Positions 25,404 through 34,566 of a DNA stretch of 64,000 nt are shown in pieces. The stretch lies in contig JAUNHQ010000005.1 of assembly GCA_030535425.1 (NCBI GenBank), positions 1 to 64,000 on the forward strand. Direction: 5' to 3'. The notes under the pieces are model-generated. The model made no database searches and was not told where the DNA came from. It saw only the letters and a list, made by a program, of their open reading frames with translations. Source of the stretch: Pseudomonadota bacterium (GTDB lineage Bacteria > Pseudomonadota > Gammaproteobacteria > Burkholderiales > Burkholderiaceae_C). Made by a program: the position numbers and the translations under genes. Each line of letters starts with the position of its first letter. The stretch's first letter is position 1.

Positions 25404-25431
25404 GGCATGCGCTGAAAGGGCGAAGAATTGC

Positions 25432-25483
25432 TGCTATTTATGTAGCATTAAAACCCCGTCCATAAAGCGCAAATGCCCTTTTC
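25432..25483 (+). repeat. dispersed AGCTAT/GGCC element, copy 6
   Basis: TGCTATTTATGTAGCATTAA, then AACCCCGTCCATAAAGCGCA, then AATGCCCTTTTC. It lies between the terminator and the stop of the SYLF lipoprotein gene. Confidence 0.75.
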
Positions 25484-25486
25484 CGC

Positions 25487-26092
25487 TTATAGCGAGATGG
25501 GGGTGATCTTGGCCGCGCCCACGGAAGCGCCTGCCTCCAGGCCCACATTGGTCAGGATAAAGCTGGCCACGGGCTGCTGGGCCGTCTGGCTGTCCACCAT
25601 GCCATTGGCACCCACCTTGCCGATGGCCACCGTGGCGTCTGCGCCAGCAATCCAGCCATTGCTGGCCTTGAACTTCTCCAGCGCCTCGCGGGTGTTGAAC
25701 ACGTAGACGACAGCACGCGACTGGCCACCTGCTTGCAGGCCCACGGAACCGGCGGTGGTGCTGTAGTAACGGGTGGTTTGCCCGCCTTCGCGCAAGGCGC
25801 CTTGGCCGTGCGCGGCACCGACGACGAAGCTGCCGCCGACAATGCTGGGAAACACCAGCACGCCCGCAGATCGCTGCACCATTTCCTGCGTGCCGGGCAC
25901 GGTGGAGTACAGGCGCGCCAGCGTGGCGTCCACCTCGCGCTCCATGGCGGCGCGGGCGGTGGGGCCGGAGGCTTCAGAGCCTGCGGGGGTGGTCGTGCAG
26001 CCGGTCATCACGGCAGCGCCCAGCGCCAGGGCGGCGGCCAGGCCAAGGGCGCGCATGCCACGGCGCGGCAGGCTGGAGAGGGTGTGGTTCAT
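25487..26092 (-). CDS. SYLF/Ysc84-type lipid-binding lipoprotein
   Basis: A 201-residue exported protein. The N-terminal signal LGLAAALALGAAVMTGC is probably a lipobox (Cys near 31). The mature part has RSAGVLVFPSIVGGSFVVGAAHGQGALREGG, YYSTTAGSVGLQAGGQSRAVVYVFNTREALEKF and ADATVAIGKVGANG..., the SYLF/Ysc84 phosphoinositide-binding-like domain found also as a bacterial lipoprotein. Its function in bacteria is unclear. The start at 26092 is used; ATG 26113 is an alternative. A terminator follows. Confidence 0.85.
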   Translation of the reverse strand: MNHTLSSLPRRGMRALGLAAALALGAAVMTGCTTTPAGSEASGPTARAAMEREVDATLARLYSTVPGTQEMVQRSAGVLVFPSIVGGSFVVGAAHGQGALREGGQTTRYYSTTAGSVGLQAGGQSRAVVYVFNTREALEKFKASNGWIAGADATVAIGKVGANGMVDSQTAQQPVASFILTNVGLEAGASVGAAKITPISL

Positions 26093-26237
26093 GTGTCTGT
26101 CCTTATTGATCATTGGGAAGGTATCGGTGATGTCCGATGACCGCAATGTAGAGCGTGGGCAAGGCGCCCGCCGTAGGACAGCAAGCACACATGTTGATCC
26201 AGCGCAGATGATCCCGCGCGAACCCCGGCGGTGCCGT

Positions 26238-26915
26238 TCAAAACGGGACGGGGCTGTGGCAATGCAGCGGCCAGCCGGTGGCAGGGTGAATCAGGTGCAG
26301 GGTGCTGGCATGCAGCATCAGGCGCGGGGCCGGATTGCCCGCGGGGCCATACAGCGTGTCGCCCACGATGGGGTGGCCGATGGCTTGCAGATGCACGCGC
26401 AACTGGTGCGATCGGCCGGTGACGGGGCGTAGCGCCACGCGGGTGTAGCCGCTGGCCGTGTCATGACCCAGCGGCTGCCAGCGCGTGTGGCTGGGCTTGC
26501 CGCTGGCGTGGCAGACCTTGCTGCGCGGGCGGTTGGGCCAGTCCACGGCAAGGGGCAGGCGAATGTCGGCCCAGCCGCCCAGGGCATCGGAGGGCAGCGC
26601 CAACAGGCCATGCACCAGGGCTTCGTAGCCCTTGTGCACACGGCGCTGGGCAAAGGCGTCGCTGAGCTGGCGCTGCATGTCAGGGGTGCGCGCCAGCAGC
26701 ATGAGGCCGCTGGTGGCCTGATCGAGCCGGTGAACGACCAGGGCGCCGGGCCAGTGGCGCTGGGCACGGGCGCTGAGGCAGTCGGCCTTGTCCGGGCCGC
26801 GCCCAGGCACGGACAGCAGACCGGCGGGCTTGTCCAGCACGATCAGGTGCTCGTCCTGGTGCAGCACGCGCGGGGGTGCGCCGGCATCGCTGGCCGGGGC
26901 GGGAAGGCCGTGCAT
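26238..26915 (-). CDS. RluA-family pseudouridine synthase
   Basis: A 225-residue pseudouridine synthase. The catalytic Asp65 is in VHRLDQATSGLMLLAR; other family stretches are LIVLDKPAGLLSVPGRG, HKGYEALVHG, and TGRSHQLRVHLQAIGHPIVGDTLYG. The small size, without an S4 domain, resembles RluA or RluC-type short forms, so the target (23S rRNA or tRNA) is uncertain. It is four bases downstream of the FAD-oxidase gene. Confidence 0.9.
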   Translation of the reverse strand: MHGLPAPASDAGAPPRVLHQDEHLIVLDKPAGLLSVPGRGPDKADCLSARAQRHWPGALVVHRLDQATSGLMLLARTPDMQRQLSDAFAQRRVHKGYEALVHGLLALPSDALGGWADIRLPLAVDWPNRPRSKVCHASGKPSHTRWQPLGHDTASGYTRVALRPVTGRSHQLRVHLQAIGHPIVGDTLYGPAGNPAPRLMLHASTLHLIHPATGWPLHCHSPVPF

Positions 26916-26919
26916 GGCG

Positions 26920-28374
26920 TCAGTGCGGGTGCGCCGCTGCGGCCCCGCCAGCCAGCACCCGCTGCGGGTTCAGAATGCCCTGCGGGTCCAGCGCCTGCTT
27001 GATGGCGCGCATCAGGTGCAGCGCCACGGCGCTTTTGTAGTGCGGCAGCTTGTCGGCTTTGAGGCTGCCAATGCCGTGTTCGGCGCTGATGGAGCCGCCA
27101 TGCCGCGCCACGGCGTCAAACACCAGGGTGTTGATGCGCGCTTCCTCATCGCGCAAAAAGGCTGCGGCGTCCTGCCCTTCGGGCGCTTGCACGTTGTAGT
27201 GCAGGTTGCCATCGCCCAGGTGGCCAAAGTTGACCAGGCGCACGCCAGGAATGGCAGCGGCCAGCAGGGCGTCGGTTTCATGAACGAAGGCGGGAATGCG
27301 CGAGATGGGCACGCTGATGTCGTGCTTGATGTTCAGCCCCTCTTCGGCCTGCGCCAGCGGAATGCTTTCGCGCAGGTGCCACAGCGCCTTGGCCTGGGCC
27401 ATGTTTTCGGCCACCACGGCGTCTTGCACCACGCCGCCTTCCAGCGCGGATTCGAGCAGGCGCTCAAACAGGGCGCGGGCGTGGGCCTCGCTTTCGTGGT
27501 CGCTGTTTTCCAGCAGCACGAAAAAGCTGCCGGGCGCGGTGTCGGGCGCCAGCAGGGGCACGCGCTGCTGCGGAAAATGGCGCGCCACCAGTTGCAGGGC
27601 AAAGGGGTTCATCACCTCAAAGCCGGTCAGCCCCGCGCCCAGGTGCCGGTGGGCCAGGGCCAGCAAGTCCACCGCCGCCTGCATGTGCGGCACCTGCGCC
27701 CAGGCCGTCAGGCGCGCGGCGGGGCGGGGGTAGAGCTTCAAGGTGGCGGCGGTGATGATGCCCAGCGTGCCTTCGCTGCCGATGAACACATCGCGCAGGT
27801 CATAGCCCGTGTTGTCCTTGCGCAGGCCGCTCAAGCCGTCCCACACCTGGCCCTGGGCCGTAACCACTTCCAGCCCCAGGCACAGCTCGCGCGCGTTGCC
27901 GTAGCGCAGCACCTGCGTGCCGCCCGCGTTGGCGGCCAGGTTGCCGCCAATGGTGCAGCTGCCTTCGGCGGCCAGGCTTAAAGGAAAGAGCAGGCCCGCT
28001 TCTTCGGCCACGGCTTGCAGGTTTTGCAGGATGCAGCCGGCTTCCACGGTGAAGGTGAGGTTGGCCGCGTCCACGGCGCGCACGGCCTGCATGCGTGTCA
28101 GGCTCAGCAGCACCTGGGTGCCGCTGTCATCGGGCACGCTGCCCACCACCAGGCCGGTGTTGCCGCCTTGCGGCACGATGGCCGTGCCCCGCGCGGCGCA
28201 GGCGCGCACCACGGCGGCCACTTCGGCCGTGCTGCCGGGGCGCACCACGGCCAGCGCCTTGCCGCGGGCGCGGCGGCGCCAGTCTTGTTCATAGGCGCTC
28301 AAATCGCCCTCGGTCAGCACGTGGGCCGCGCCCACGGCGGCGCGCAAATCGTCCAACAACGCAGAAGACGTCAT
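26920..28374 (-). CDS. FAD-linked oxidase (D-2-hydroxyacid dehydrogenase type)
   Basis: A 484-residue flavoprotein with the GlcD/VAO-type FAD domain: VVRPGSTAEVAAVVRACAARGTAIVPQGGNTGLVVG (about 40-75), then GNLAANAGGTQVLRYGNARELCLGLEVV and KDNTGYDLRDVFIGSEGTLGIITAATLKL. The C-terminal cap includes NFGHLGDGNLHYNV and AEHGIGSLKADKL, typical of D-lactate/D-2-hydroxyglutarate dehydrogenase relatives. The substrate is not decided by sequence. ATG at 28374 is preferred over GTG 28386. A dispersed repeat lies immediately upstream. Confidence 0.9.
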   Translation of the reverse strand: MTSSALLDDLRAAVGAAHVLTEGDLSAYEQDWRRRARGKALAVVRPGSTAEVAAVVRACAARGTAIVPQGGNTGLVVGSVPDDSGTQVLLSLTRMQAVRAVDAANLTFTVEAGCILQNLQAVAEEAGLLFPLSLAAEGSCTIGGNLAANAGGTQVLRYGNARELCLGLEVVTAQGQVWDGLSGLRKDNTGYDLRDVFIGSEGTLGIITAATLKLYPRPAARLTAWAQVPHMQAAVDLLALAHRHLGAGLTGFEVMNPFALQLVARHFPQQRVPLLAPDTAPGSFFVLLENSDHESEAHARALFERLLESALEGGVVQDAVVAENMAQAKALWHLRESIPLAQAEEGLNIKHDISVPISRIPAFVHETDALLAAAIPGVRLVNFGHLGDGNLHYNVQAPEGQDAAAFLRDEEARINTLVFDAVARHGGSISAEHGIGSLKADKLPHYKSAVALHLMRAIKQALDPQGILNPQRVLAGGAAAAHPH

Positions 28375-28386
28375 GGTTTTACTCAC

Positions 28387-28437
28387 TTTTTAATAGCTAA
28401 AAATACCCGTCAAACGTGCGCAAACGGCCTGAAAAAC
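28387..28437 (+). repeat. dispersed AGCTAT/GGCC element, copy 7
   Basis: TTTTTAATAGCTAAAAATAC, then CCGTCAAACGTGCGC, then AAACGGCCTGAAAAA. It fills the gap between the DUF2069 stop and the FAD-oxidase start. Confidence 0.75.
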
Positions 28438-28438
28438 C

Positions 28439-28897
28439 TCAAACCTTCAAAGACTGCGCACGCGCCTGCCGCTGCCGCAGGCGGATGTGGGCGGCGCAGG
28501 CGGCAAACAGCAGCAGCACCAGCGCCACCTCGGCCAGCGCATACCAGGCCGAAGGCGCCGCATCGCCTGCCGCGCGCACCACGCCTTCGACAAAGTACAG
28601 CCACACAAACAGCGCCACCTTGCGGTAGCTGAGCATGCGAAAGCGCAGCAGCCCCGGCAGCGCCAGCAGCAGCGGCAGCCCTTTGAGCGCCAGCCACGAG
28701 CCGCCCGGGCGCAGCGGCGCGCCCCACAGCTCCCACACCAGGCACAGCGCGCACAGCGCCAGCAGCCCCGCCACCGCCAGCGCGCGCGTGGCCCGCGCTG
28801 CGGGCGATGGCGTTGCAGGGCCAGCGGGGGCGGCAGGTGAGGCGGGGCCAGCGGGGGCTGCGTGGCGGGGGGAGGCAGGGGCAAGCGGGTCGGTCAT
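28439..28897 (-). CDS. DUF2069 membrane protein
   Basis: A 152-residue protein with a Pro/Ala-rich N-terminus (about 1-38) and four hydrophobic segments. LRPGGSWLALKGLPLLLALPGLLRFRMLSYRKVALFVWLYFVEGVVRA is the DUF2069 signature. Such proteins sit in the inner membrane and often lie near wrbA or yihY; here yihY is divergently transcribed 25 bp away. No function is known. Confidence 0.85.
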   Translation of the reverse strand: MTDPLAPASPRHAAPAGPASPAAPAGPATPSPAARATRALAVAGLLALCALCLVWELWGAPLRPGGSWLALKGLPLLLALPGLLRFRMLSYRKVALFVWLYFVEGVVRAAGDAAPSAWYALAEVALVLLLFAACAAHIRLRQRQARAQSLKV

Positions 28898-28922
28898 AAA
28901 GGCGGTGGCATCATAGCCAGCC

Positions 28923-30218
28923 ATGAATTTGCACCGGCTCAAGGCGCGTGCGCGCGCCTTCGTCACCGACGTCACCGACTTTCCCGTGCTGCCCACCGCC
29001 GCCACGCTGTGGGAGCGCTTTCAGCAAGACCGCCTGGGGCTGACGGCCAGTTCGCTGACCTTTACCACCACGCTGGCGCTGGTGCCGTTTTTTGCCGTGG
29101 TGCTGTCCATCTTCACCGCCTTTCCCAAGTTCGGGCAGTGGCAGGCGGCCTTGCAGCAGTGGTTCATCGACAGCCTGGTGCCCGCCAGCATCGCCGGCCC
29201 GGTGCTGGATTACCTGACGCAGTTCGCCACCAAGGCCAGCGAGCTGGGGCTGGTGGGCGTGACCTTTCTGTTCTTCACCGTGCTGTCGCTGATTCTGACC
29301 ATCGACGAAACGCTCAACGCCATCTGGCGCGTGAGCGTGCACCGCCCCTTCACGCAGCGCGTGCTGGTGTACTGGGCCGTGCTGACCCTGGGGCCGCTGG
29401 TCATGGGCGCCAGCCTGGCCATCACCAGCTACGTGGTCAGCCGCTCCAGCGGCTGGCTGCCCAGCCTGCCCGGCGGGGTGAACGCGGCGCTGTGGCTGCT
29501 GCAATTTGCGCTGATGACCGTGGGCATCACCTTGCTCTACCGCTTTGTGCCCTACACCCCCGTGCGCTGGCAGCACGCGCTGGCCGGCGCGCTGTTTGCC
29601 GCGCTGTGCCTGACGCTGGGGCGGCAGGCGCTGGGGCTGTACCTGACGCGCATTCCCACCTACTCGCTCATCTACGGCACCTTTGCCACCGTGCCCATCT
29701 TGCTGCTGTGGATTTACCTCAGCTGGCTGATCGTGCTGTTTGGCGCCGTCATTGCCGCCTACCTGCCCAGCCTGCTGGGCGGTGTGGCGCGGCGCAGCGG
29801 CGGGCCGGGCTGGACGTTTCGCCTGGCCATGGAAACGCTTGAGCAGCTGGTTCGCGCGCGCGAGGGCGATGGGCGCGGCCTGACCCTGCCGCAGCTGACC
29901 CGGCGGCTGCGCGTGGACAGCCTGCAACTGGCCCCCGTGCTGGGCACGCTGCAAACCATGGACTGGGTGGGCGAGCTGACCACCCGCAGCGAAAACGAAG
30001 AACCGCGCTACGTGCTGCTGGTGGATCCGGCCCGCCAGCGGCTGCGCCCGCTGGTGGAGACGCTGCTGCTCAAGCCCGAGGCCACGGCCCCGGCCAGCGG
30101 CGCATGGCCGCAGGCGCTGTTTCAGGACTTGACCGTGGCGCAGGCGCTGGCCTTGGCGCCGGCGCAGCAAGCCAGCATAAATCTGGCGCTGGCAGCGCCT
30201 TCGCAGACGGCGCCTTGA
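28923..30218 (+). CDS. YihY/UPF0761-family inner-membrane protein
   Basis: A 431-residue integral membrane protein of the YihY (formerly RNase BN-like) family. Seen are GLTASSLTFTTTLALVPFFAVVLSIFTAFPKFG (about 39-71), MTVGITLLYRFVPYTPVRWQHALAGALFAALC, and LTRIPTYSLIYGTFATVPILLLWIYLSWLIVLFGAVIAA. About six membrane segments. The C-terminus (300-431) is cytoplasmic and extended, with an HTH-like LTLPQLTRRLRVDSLQLAPVLGTLQ. Its function is uncertain. Confidence 0.9.
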   Translation: MNLHRLKARARAFVTDVTDFPVLPTAATLWERFQQDRLGLTASSLTFTTTLALVPFFAVVLSIFTAFPKFGQWQAALQQWFIDSLVPASIAGPVLDYLTQFATKASELGLVGVTFLFFTVLSLILTIDETLNAIWRVSVHRPFTQRVLVYWAVLTLGPLVMGASLAITSYVVSRSSGWLPSLPGGVNAALWLLQFALMTVGITLLYRFVPYTPVRWQHALAGALFAALCLTLGRQALGLYLTRIPTYSLIYGTFATVPILLLWIYLSWLIVLFGAVIAAYLPSLLGGVARRSGGPGWTFRLAMETLEQLVRAREGDGRGLTLPQLTRRLRVDSLQLAPVLGTLQTMDWVGELTTRSENEEPRYVLLVDPARQRLRPLVETLLLKPEATAPASGAWPQALFQDLTVAQALALAPAQQASINLALAAPSQTAP

Positions 30219-30234
30219 AACACGCCCTCATGTG

Positions 30235-31050
30235 TCAGCCTCCCGCCTGCAAAAAGCCGTGCAGGGCGCGCAGCACCTCGTCGGGCGCTTCGGTCATCAG
30301 CGAGTGGCCGGCGTTGACCTCCACCACCTGCGGCTGGCGGGCGTGCTGGGCCAGGGCGCGCGCGGCCTTGGGCGGGGTCATCTGGTCGTGCCGGCCAATC
30401 ACGAACAGGGTGGGGCACTGCACGGCGGCCATGGCGGCCTGGCCGTCGGCATAGCTGTCGCAGGCCACGAAGCCGGTGTGAAACACGTTGGTTTGCGGGT
30501 TGCTGGCCAGCACGCGGCGCATGAGCGCGCGCGAGGCGCCGTGCAGCCACACGCCGCCCGCGCCGCTGCTGGCGTGCGGCGGGCACAGCGTGCTGTGCGA
30601 AAACACGTTGACCATGTGAATGGCTTTTTCAGGCGCGGCCACCGCCGCTTCCAGCAGCGCGGGCGACACCTTCATGGGAAAGGCCGTGCCCAGCAGGGCC
30701 AGGCGGCTCACGCGCGCGGGCGCGTCGGCCGCCGCTTGCAGGGCAATCAGGCTGCCAAAGCTGTGGCCGGCCAGGGCGGCGCGCTCGATGCCCAGCGCGT
30801 TAAGCAAGGCCAGCACGGTGGCGGCGGCTTGCTGCACGCTGGCCGGCGGCGTGCCGCCGCTGCGCATGTGGCCGGGCAGGTCAATGGCCAGCACGTTGAA
30901 GCCGTGGTGGGCCAGGTAGCGGCTTTGCAAGGCCCAGACGCTGTGGTCGTTGAGCACGCCGTGAATCAGCACCACTGTGGGCTTGGCCGCGTCAAACGCT
31001 TTGCCGCCGGTGTAGGCGTACAGGGGGTGGTCTTGAACTTGGATGTGCAT
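30235..31050 (-). CDS. alpha/beta hydrolase
   Basis: A 271-residue alpha/beta hydrolase. The nucleophile elbow is GHSFGS (about 96-101); PTVVLIHGVLNDHSVW gives the oxyanion HG motif; the acid is in VIGRHDQM and the catalytic His in VNAGHSLMTEAP. The substrate is not known. It is the last gene in a minus-strand run with a GNAT enzyme and MetY-like gene, 27 bp after GNAT. Confidence 0.9.
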   Translation of the reverse strand: MHIQVQDHPLYAYTGGKAFDAAKPTVVLIHGVLNDHSVWALQSRYLAHHGFNVLAIDLPGHMRSGGTPPASVQQAAATVLALLNALGIERAALAGHSFGSLIALQAAADAPARVSRLALLGTAFPMKVSPALLEAAVAAPEKAIHMVNVFSHSTLCPPHASSGAGGVWLHGASRALMRRVLASNPQTNVFHTGFVACDSYADGQAAMAAVQCPTLFVIGRHDQMTPPKAARALAQHARQPQVVEVNAGHSLMTEAPDEVLRALHGFLQAGG

Positions 31051-31077
31051 GTCTCGTTCTCTCGTGTGTTCTTGGGG

Positions 31078-31497
31078 TCACGCGTCAGCAATGAGCCGCT
31101 TGCCCAGCGACACCACGTCGTCGCGGCCATAGCCCATGCGTTCGTAAAAGCCCAGCGCCGCCGTGTTGCTGCTGCGCACTTGCAGGTTGAGCTTGGGGCA
31201 GCCCAGGGCAAGCAGCCGCGCCTGGCCTTCGGCCATCAACTGCCTGCCCAGGCCACGCCGCTGGTGCGAGGGCGCCACGGCCAGGTAGTTGACCCAGCCG
31301 CGGTGCCCGTCGTAGCCAAACATGGCGCTGGCCACGATGTGGCCCGCTTCTTCCATGACCAGAAACAGCTCGGGCTGCACGGTTTGCTTGCGGGCGATGT
31401 CCTGGCGCGGGTCGTTCCAGGGCCGGGTGAGCCCGCAGGCTTGCCACAGGGCGATGACGGCGGCTTCGTCCGCCGGGCGAAAGGGGCGCAGGTTCAC
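31078..31497 (-). CDS. GNAT acetyltransferase, YpeA-like
   Basis: A 139-residue GNAT enzyme. The start is a GTG overlapping the stop of metY (GTGA). Acetyl-CoA binding is seen in [30 protein letters not shown] (about 70-99), followed by LNLQVRSSNTAALGFYERMGY. The N-terminus RPFRPADEAAVIALWQACGLTRPWNDPRQD is like YpeA. Substrate unknown. Confidence 0.88.
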   Translation of the reverse strand: MNLRPFRPADEAAVIALWQACGLTRPWNDPRQDIARKQTVQPELFLVMEEAGHIVASAMFGYDGHRGWVNYLAVAPSHQRRGLGRQLMAEGQARLLALGCPKLNLQVRSSNTAALGFYERMGYGRDDVVSLGKRLIADA

Positions 31498-32801
31498 GCC
31501 GCTTTCTCCGCGCTTTTGAGGGCGCGCTTCAAGTCGTCGATCAAGTCGTCGGCGTCTTCCAGCCCGATGGACAGGCGAATGGTGCCGGGGCCAATGCCGG
31601 CGCTGGCCAGGGCTTCGTCGCTCATGCGGAAGTGCGTGGTGCTGGCCGGGTGAATGACCAGGCTGCGGCAGTCGCCCACGTTGGCCAGGTGGCTGAAGAT
31701 TTTGAGCGTGTCGATGAACGCCTTGCCCTGCGCGCGGCTGCCTTTGATGTCGAAGCTGAACACGCTGCCCGCGCCTTTGGCGCCGTGCTTGAGCAGGCGG
31801 TTGGCGGTGGCGTGGCTGGGGTGCGATTGCAGCAGGGGGTGGCCCACGCGGGCGACAAAGGGGTGCTCGGCCAGAAAGCGCACCACTTTTTCGGTGTTGG
31901 CAATGTGGCGCTCCATGCGCAGGGGCAGGGTTTCAATGCCTTGCAGGATGAGCCAGGCGCTGTGCGGGCTTAAACACGCGCCAAAGTCGCGCAGCCCTTC
32001 GCGCCGCGCGCGCAGCAAAAAGGCGCCGGCGCTGCTTTCTTCGGCAAAGACCATGCCGTGAAAACCCTCGTAGGGCTGGCTCAGCCCCTCGAATTTGCCG
32101 CTGGCGGCCCAGTCAAAGCCGCCACCATCGACCAGCACGCCGCCAATGACGGTGCCGTGGCCAGAGAGAAACTTGGTGGCCGAGTGGTAGACCAGATCGG
32201 CCCCCAGGGCCAGCGGCTGCATGAGGTAGGGCGTGGTCAGGGTGGAATCGACCAGCAGGGGCAGGCCGGCCTCGTGCGCAATCTGGGCCACGGCGGGCAC
32301 GTCCAGCACGTCCAGCCCGGGGTTGCCCACGGTTTCGCCAAACAGCAAGCGGGTGTTGGGGCGGATGGCGGCGCGCCAGCCGTCCAGATCGCCCGGCTGC
32401 ACGAAGGTGGTGTCAATGCCAAAGCGCCGCAGCGTGTAGTGCAGCAGGTTCTGGCTGCCGCCGTACAGGGCCGTGCTGGCCACGATGTGGCCGCCCGCGC
32501 CCATGAGCGTGGCCACGGCCAAGTGCAGCGCGGCCTGGCCGCTGGCGGTGACGATGGCGCCCGCGCCGCCTTCCAGCGCGGCCACGCGCTGCTCCAGCGC
32601 GGCGCAGGTGGGGTTGCTGATGCGGCTGTAGACGTGGCCGGCGCGCTCCATGTTGAACAAGGCGGCGGCGTGGTCGCTGGATTCAAAGACGAACGATGTG
32701 CTTAAGTGAATGGGCAGGGCGCGCGCGCCGGTGGCGGGGTCGGGCTGCGCGCCCGCGTGGATGCTGAGGGTGTCAAAGCCGGGGTCGGCGTAGCCGGGCA
32801 T
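31494..32801 (-). CDS. O-acetylhomoserine sulfhydrylase-type PLP enzyme
   Basis: A 435-residue Cys/Met-metabolism PLP enzyme. It has the family pattern PIHLSTSFVFESSDHAAALF, YSRISNPTCAALEQRVAALEGGAGAIVTASGQAALHLAVATL, DSTLTTPYLMQPLALGADLVYHSATKFLSGHGTVIGG with the PLP Lys in SATKFLSGHG, and the C-terminal SLVIHPASTTHFRMSDEAL. It would make homocysteine from O-acetylhomoserine and sulfide (MetY), though MetB/MetZ-type use is possible. The ATG at 32801 replaces a longer frame. No SAM riboswitch is seen upstream. Confidence 0.88.
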   Translation of the reverse strand: MPGYADPGFDTLSIHAGAQPDPATGARALPIHLSTSFVFESSDHAAALFNMERAGHVYSRISNPTCAALEQRVAALEGGAGAIVTASGQAALHLAVATLMGAGGHIVASTALYGGSQNLLHYTLRRFGIDTTFVQPGDLDGWRAAIRPNTRLLFGETVGNPGLDVLDVPAVAQIAHEAGLPLLVDSTLTTPYLMQPLALGADLVYHSATKFLSGHGTVIGGVLVDGGGFDWAASGKFEGLSQPYEGFHGMVFAEESSAGAFLLRARREGLRDFGACLSPHSAWLILQGIETLPLRMERHIANTEKVVRFLAEHPFVARVGHPLLQSHPSHATANRLLKHGAKGAGSVFSFDIKGSRAQGKAFIDTLKIFSHLANVGDCRSLVIHPASTTHFRMSDEALASAGIGPGTIRLSIGLEDADDLIDDLKRALKSAEKAA

Positions 32802-32897
32802 GGTGTCTCCTGTCAAACGGTCAAGCGATTTATTGTGGGCTATATTTGCCGGCACTCTTGCCGCTCCAGGCGGCCAACAGCGAAGTCACGCACCCCC

Positions 32898-33371
32898 ATG
32901 AAAGTCAGCGACATCCTGCGGCTCAAGGGCAATGCCCTGTACACCATCACCCCCGAAGACAGCCTGGCCGACGCGGCGCGCACCATGTTTGAAAAAGACA
33001 TTGGCTCGCTGGTGGTGATGTCGCACGGGCGCGTGGTGGGCATGCTCACTTTTCGCGAAGTGATTGCCGCCACGGTGAAAAACGGCGGCAGCTTTGGCAG
33101 CACCTCGGTCTACCGCGCCATGGACCCCGGCCCGCTGATCTGCACGCTGGAGACCGAGCTGGACGAAGTGCGCCGCATGATGGTGGACCACCACGCGCGC
33201 TACCTGCCTGTGATCGACAAGCAGATGCTGCAAGGCGTCATCAGCTTTTACGACGTGGCCAAGACCGTGGTGGACCAGCAGAACTTTGAGAACCAGATGC
33301 TCAAGGCCTACATCCGCGACTGGCCCGAGGAAGACCCGGCCAGCCCCCCGAAAGCCCCCAGCCAGGCTTGA
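32898..33371 (+). CDS. CBS-domain pair protein
   Basis: A 157-residue protein of two CBS motifs: MKVSDILRLKGNALYTITPEDSLADAARTMFEKDIGSLVVMSHGRVVGMLTFREVIAAT (1-60) and YRAMDPGPLICTLETELDEVRRMMVDHHARYLPVIDKQMLQGVISFYDVAK (about 74-130). Such pairs bind adenosine nucleotides and regulate other proteins. Nothing else is attached, so the partner is unknown. The CDS ends about 75 bp before aroC, with a repeat copy between. Confidence 0.88.
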   Translation: MKVSDILRLKGNALYTITPEDSLADAARTMFEKDIGSLVVMSHGRVVGMLTFREVIAATVKNGGSFGSTSVYRAMDPGPLICTLETELDEVRRMMVDHHARYLPVIDKQMLQGVISFYDVAKTVVDQQNFENQMLKAYIRDWPEEDPASPPKAPSQA

Positions 33372-33383
33372 TCCGATTTCTTC

Positions 33384-33433
33384 ATTTTTGATAGCTAAAA
33401 ACATAGGCCAATCAAGCGCGAATGGCCTTTTTT
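33384..33433 (+). repeat. dispersed AGCTAT/GGCC element, copy 8
   Basis: ATTTTTGATAGCTAAAAACA, then TAGGCCAATCAAGCGCGAA, then TGGCCTTTTTT. A near-consensus copy between the CBS gene and aroC, 14 bp before the aroC start. Confidence 0.85.
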
Positions 33434-33447
33434 ATTAACACCACTCC

Positions 33448-34521
33448 ATGAGCGGCAGCACCCTAGGCAACCTGTTTGCCGTGACCAACTTTGGCGAATC
33501 CCACGGCCCGGCCATTGGCTGCGTAATTGACGGCTGCCCGCCCGGCATGGCGCTGAGCGAGGCCGACATCCAGCCCGAGCTGGACCGCCGCCGCCCCGGC
33601 ACCAGCAAATTCGTCACCCAGCGCAACGAAGCGGATCAGGTGCAAATCCTCTCGGGCGTGTACCAGGGCCAGACCACGGGCACACCCATCTGCCTGCTCA
33701 TTGCCAACACCGACCAGCGCAGCAAGGACTACGGCGACATTGCCCAAACCTTCCGCCCCGGCCATGCCGACTACACCTATTGGCGCAAGTACGGCGTGCG
33801 CGACCCGCGCGGCGGCGGGCGCTCGTCGGCACGGCTGACGGCCCCCACCGTCGCCGCCGGCGCCGTGGCGCGCAAATGGCTGCGCGAGCAATTGGGCACC
33901 ACCTTCCAAGGCTGCATGACCCAGGTGGGCGAGCTGCCCATCGGCTTTGAAAGCTGGGACCACGTGGCCCACAACCCCTTCTTCGCCCCCGTGGCCGACG
34001 TATCGGCCATTGAGGACTACATGAACGCCCTGCGCAAAAGCGGCGACTCCTGCGGCGCGCGCCTGCGCGTGGTGGCGCGCCGCGTGCCCGTGGGCCTGGG
34101 CGAGCCGCTGTACGACCGGCTCGACGCCGACATCGCCAAGGCCATGATGGGCCTGAACGCCGTCAAGGGCGTGGAAATTGGCGACGGCTTTGCCAGCGTG
34201 GCGCACAAAGGCAGCGCACATGGCGACAGCCCGCTGCCCGGCGGCGGCTTTGCCAGCAACCACGACGGCGGCGTGCTGGGCGGCATCAGCAACGGGCAGG
34301 ACATCGAGGTGTCCGTGGCCATCAAGCCCACCAGCTCCATCCTGGTGCCGCGCGCATCCATCAACACCGCGGGTGAGCCGGTCGAGGTCATCACCAAGGG
34401 CCGCCACGACCCCTGCGTGGGCATCCGCGCCACCCCCATTCTCGAAGCCCTGCTGGCCCTGGTCGTCATGGAGCACGCCCTGCGCCAGCGCGCGCAGTGC
34501 GGCAGCATCGCTGCCAGCTGA
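33448..34521 (+). CDS. aroC: chorismate synthase
   Basis: A 357-residue chorismate synthase, which makes chorismate from EPSP with reduced FMN. The N-terminus [33 protein letters not shown] (the first signature) and [39 protein letters not shown] (second) are complete; [29 protein letters not shown] and [27 protein letters not shown] end the core. It stands alone; the next gene is on the other strand and ends 45 bp away. Confidence 0.97.
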   Translation: MSGSTLGNLFAVTNFGESHGPAIGCVIDGCPPGMALSEADIQPELDRRRPGTSKFVTQRNEADQVQILSGVYQGQTTGTPICLLIANTDQRSKDYGDIAQTFRPGHADYTYWRKYGVRDPRGGGRSSARLTAPTVAAGAVARKWLREQLGTTFQGCMTQVGELPIGFESWDHVAHNPFFAPVADVSAIEDYMNALRKSGDSCGARLRVVARRVPVGLGEPLYDRLDADIAKAMMGLNAVKGVEIGDGFASVAHKGSAHGDSPLPGGGFASNHDGGVLGGISNGQDIEVSVAIKPTSSILVPRASINTAGEPVEVITKGRHDPCVGIRATPILEALLALVVMEHALRQRAQCGSIAAS

Positions 34522-34566
34522 AAACCCAGTGCCCAGGCCCGCCTGCCCGAAACCCTGCTTTTTTCG

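Noticed and set aside
32802..32897. SAM or other riboswitch before the MetY-type gene
   Set aside because: No conserved riboswitch core or paired helices were recognisable in the short leader.
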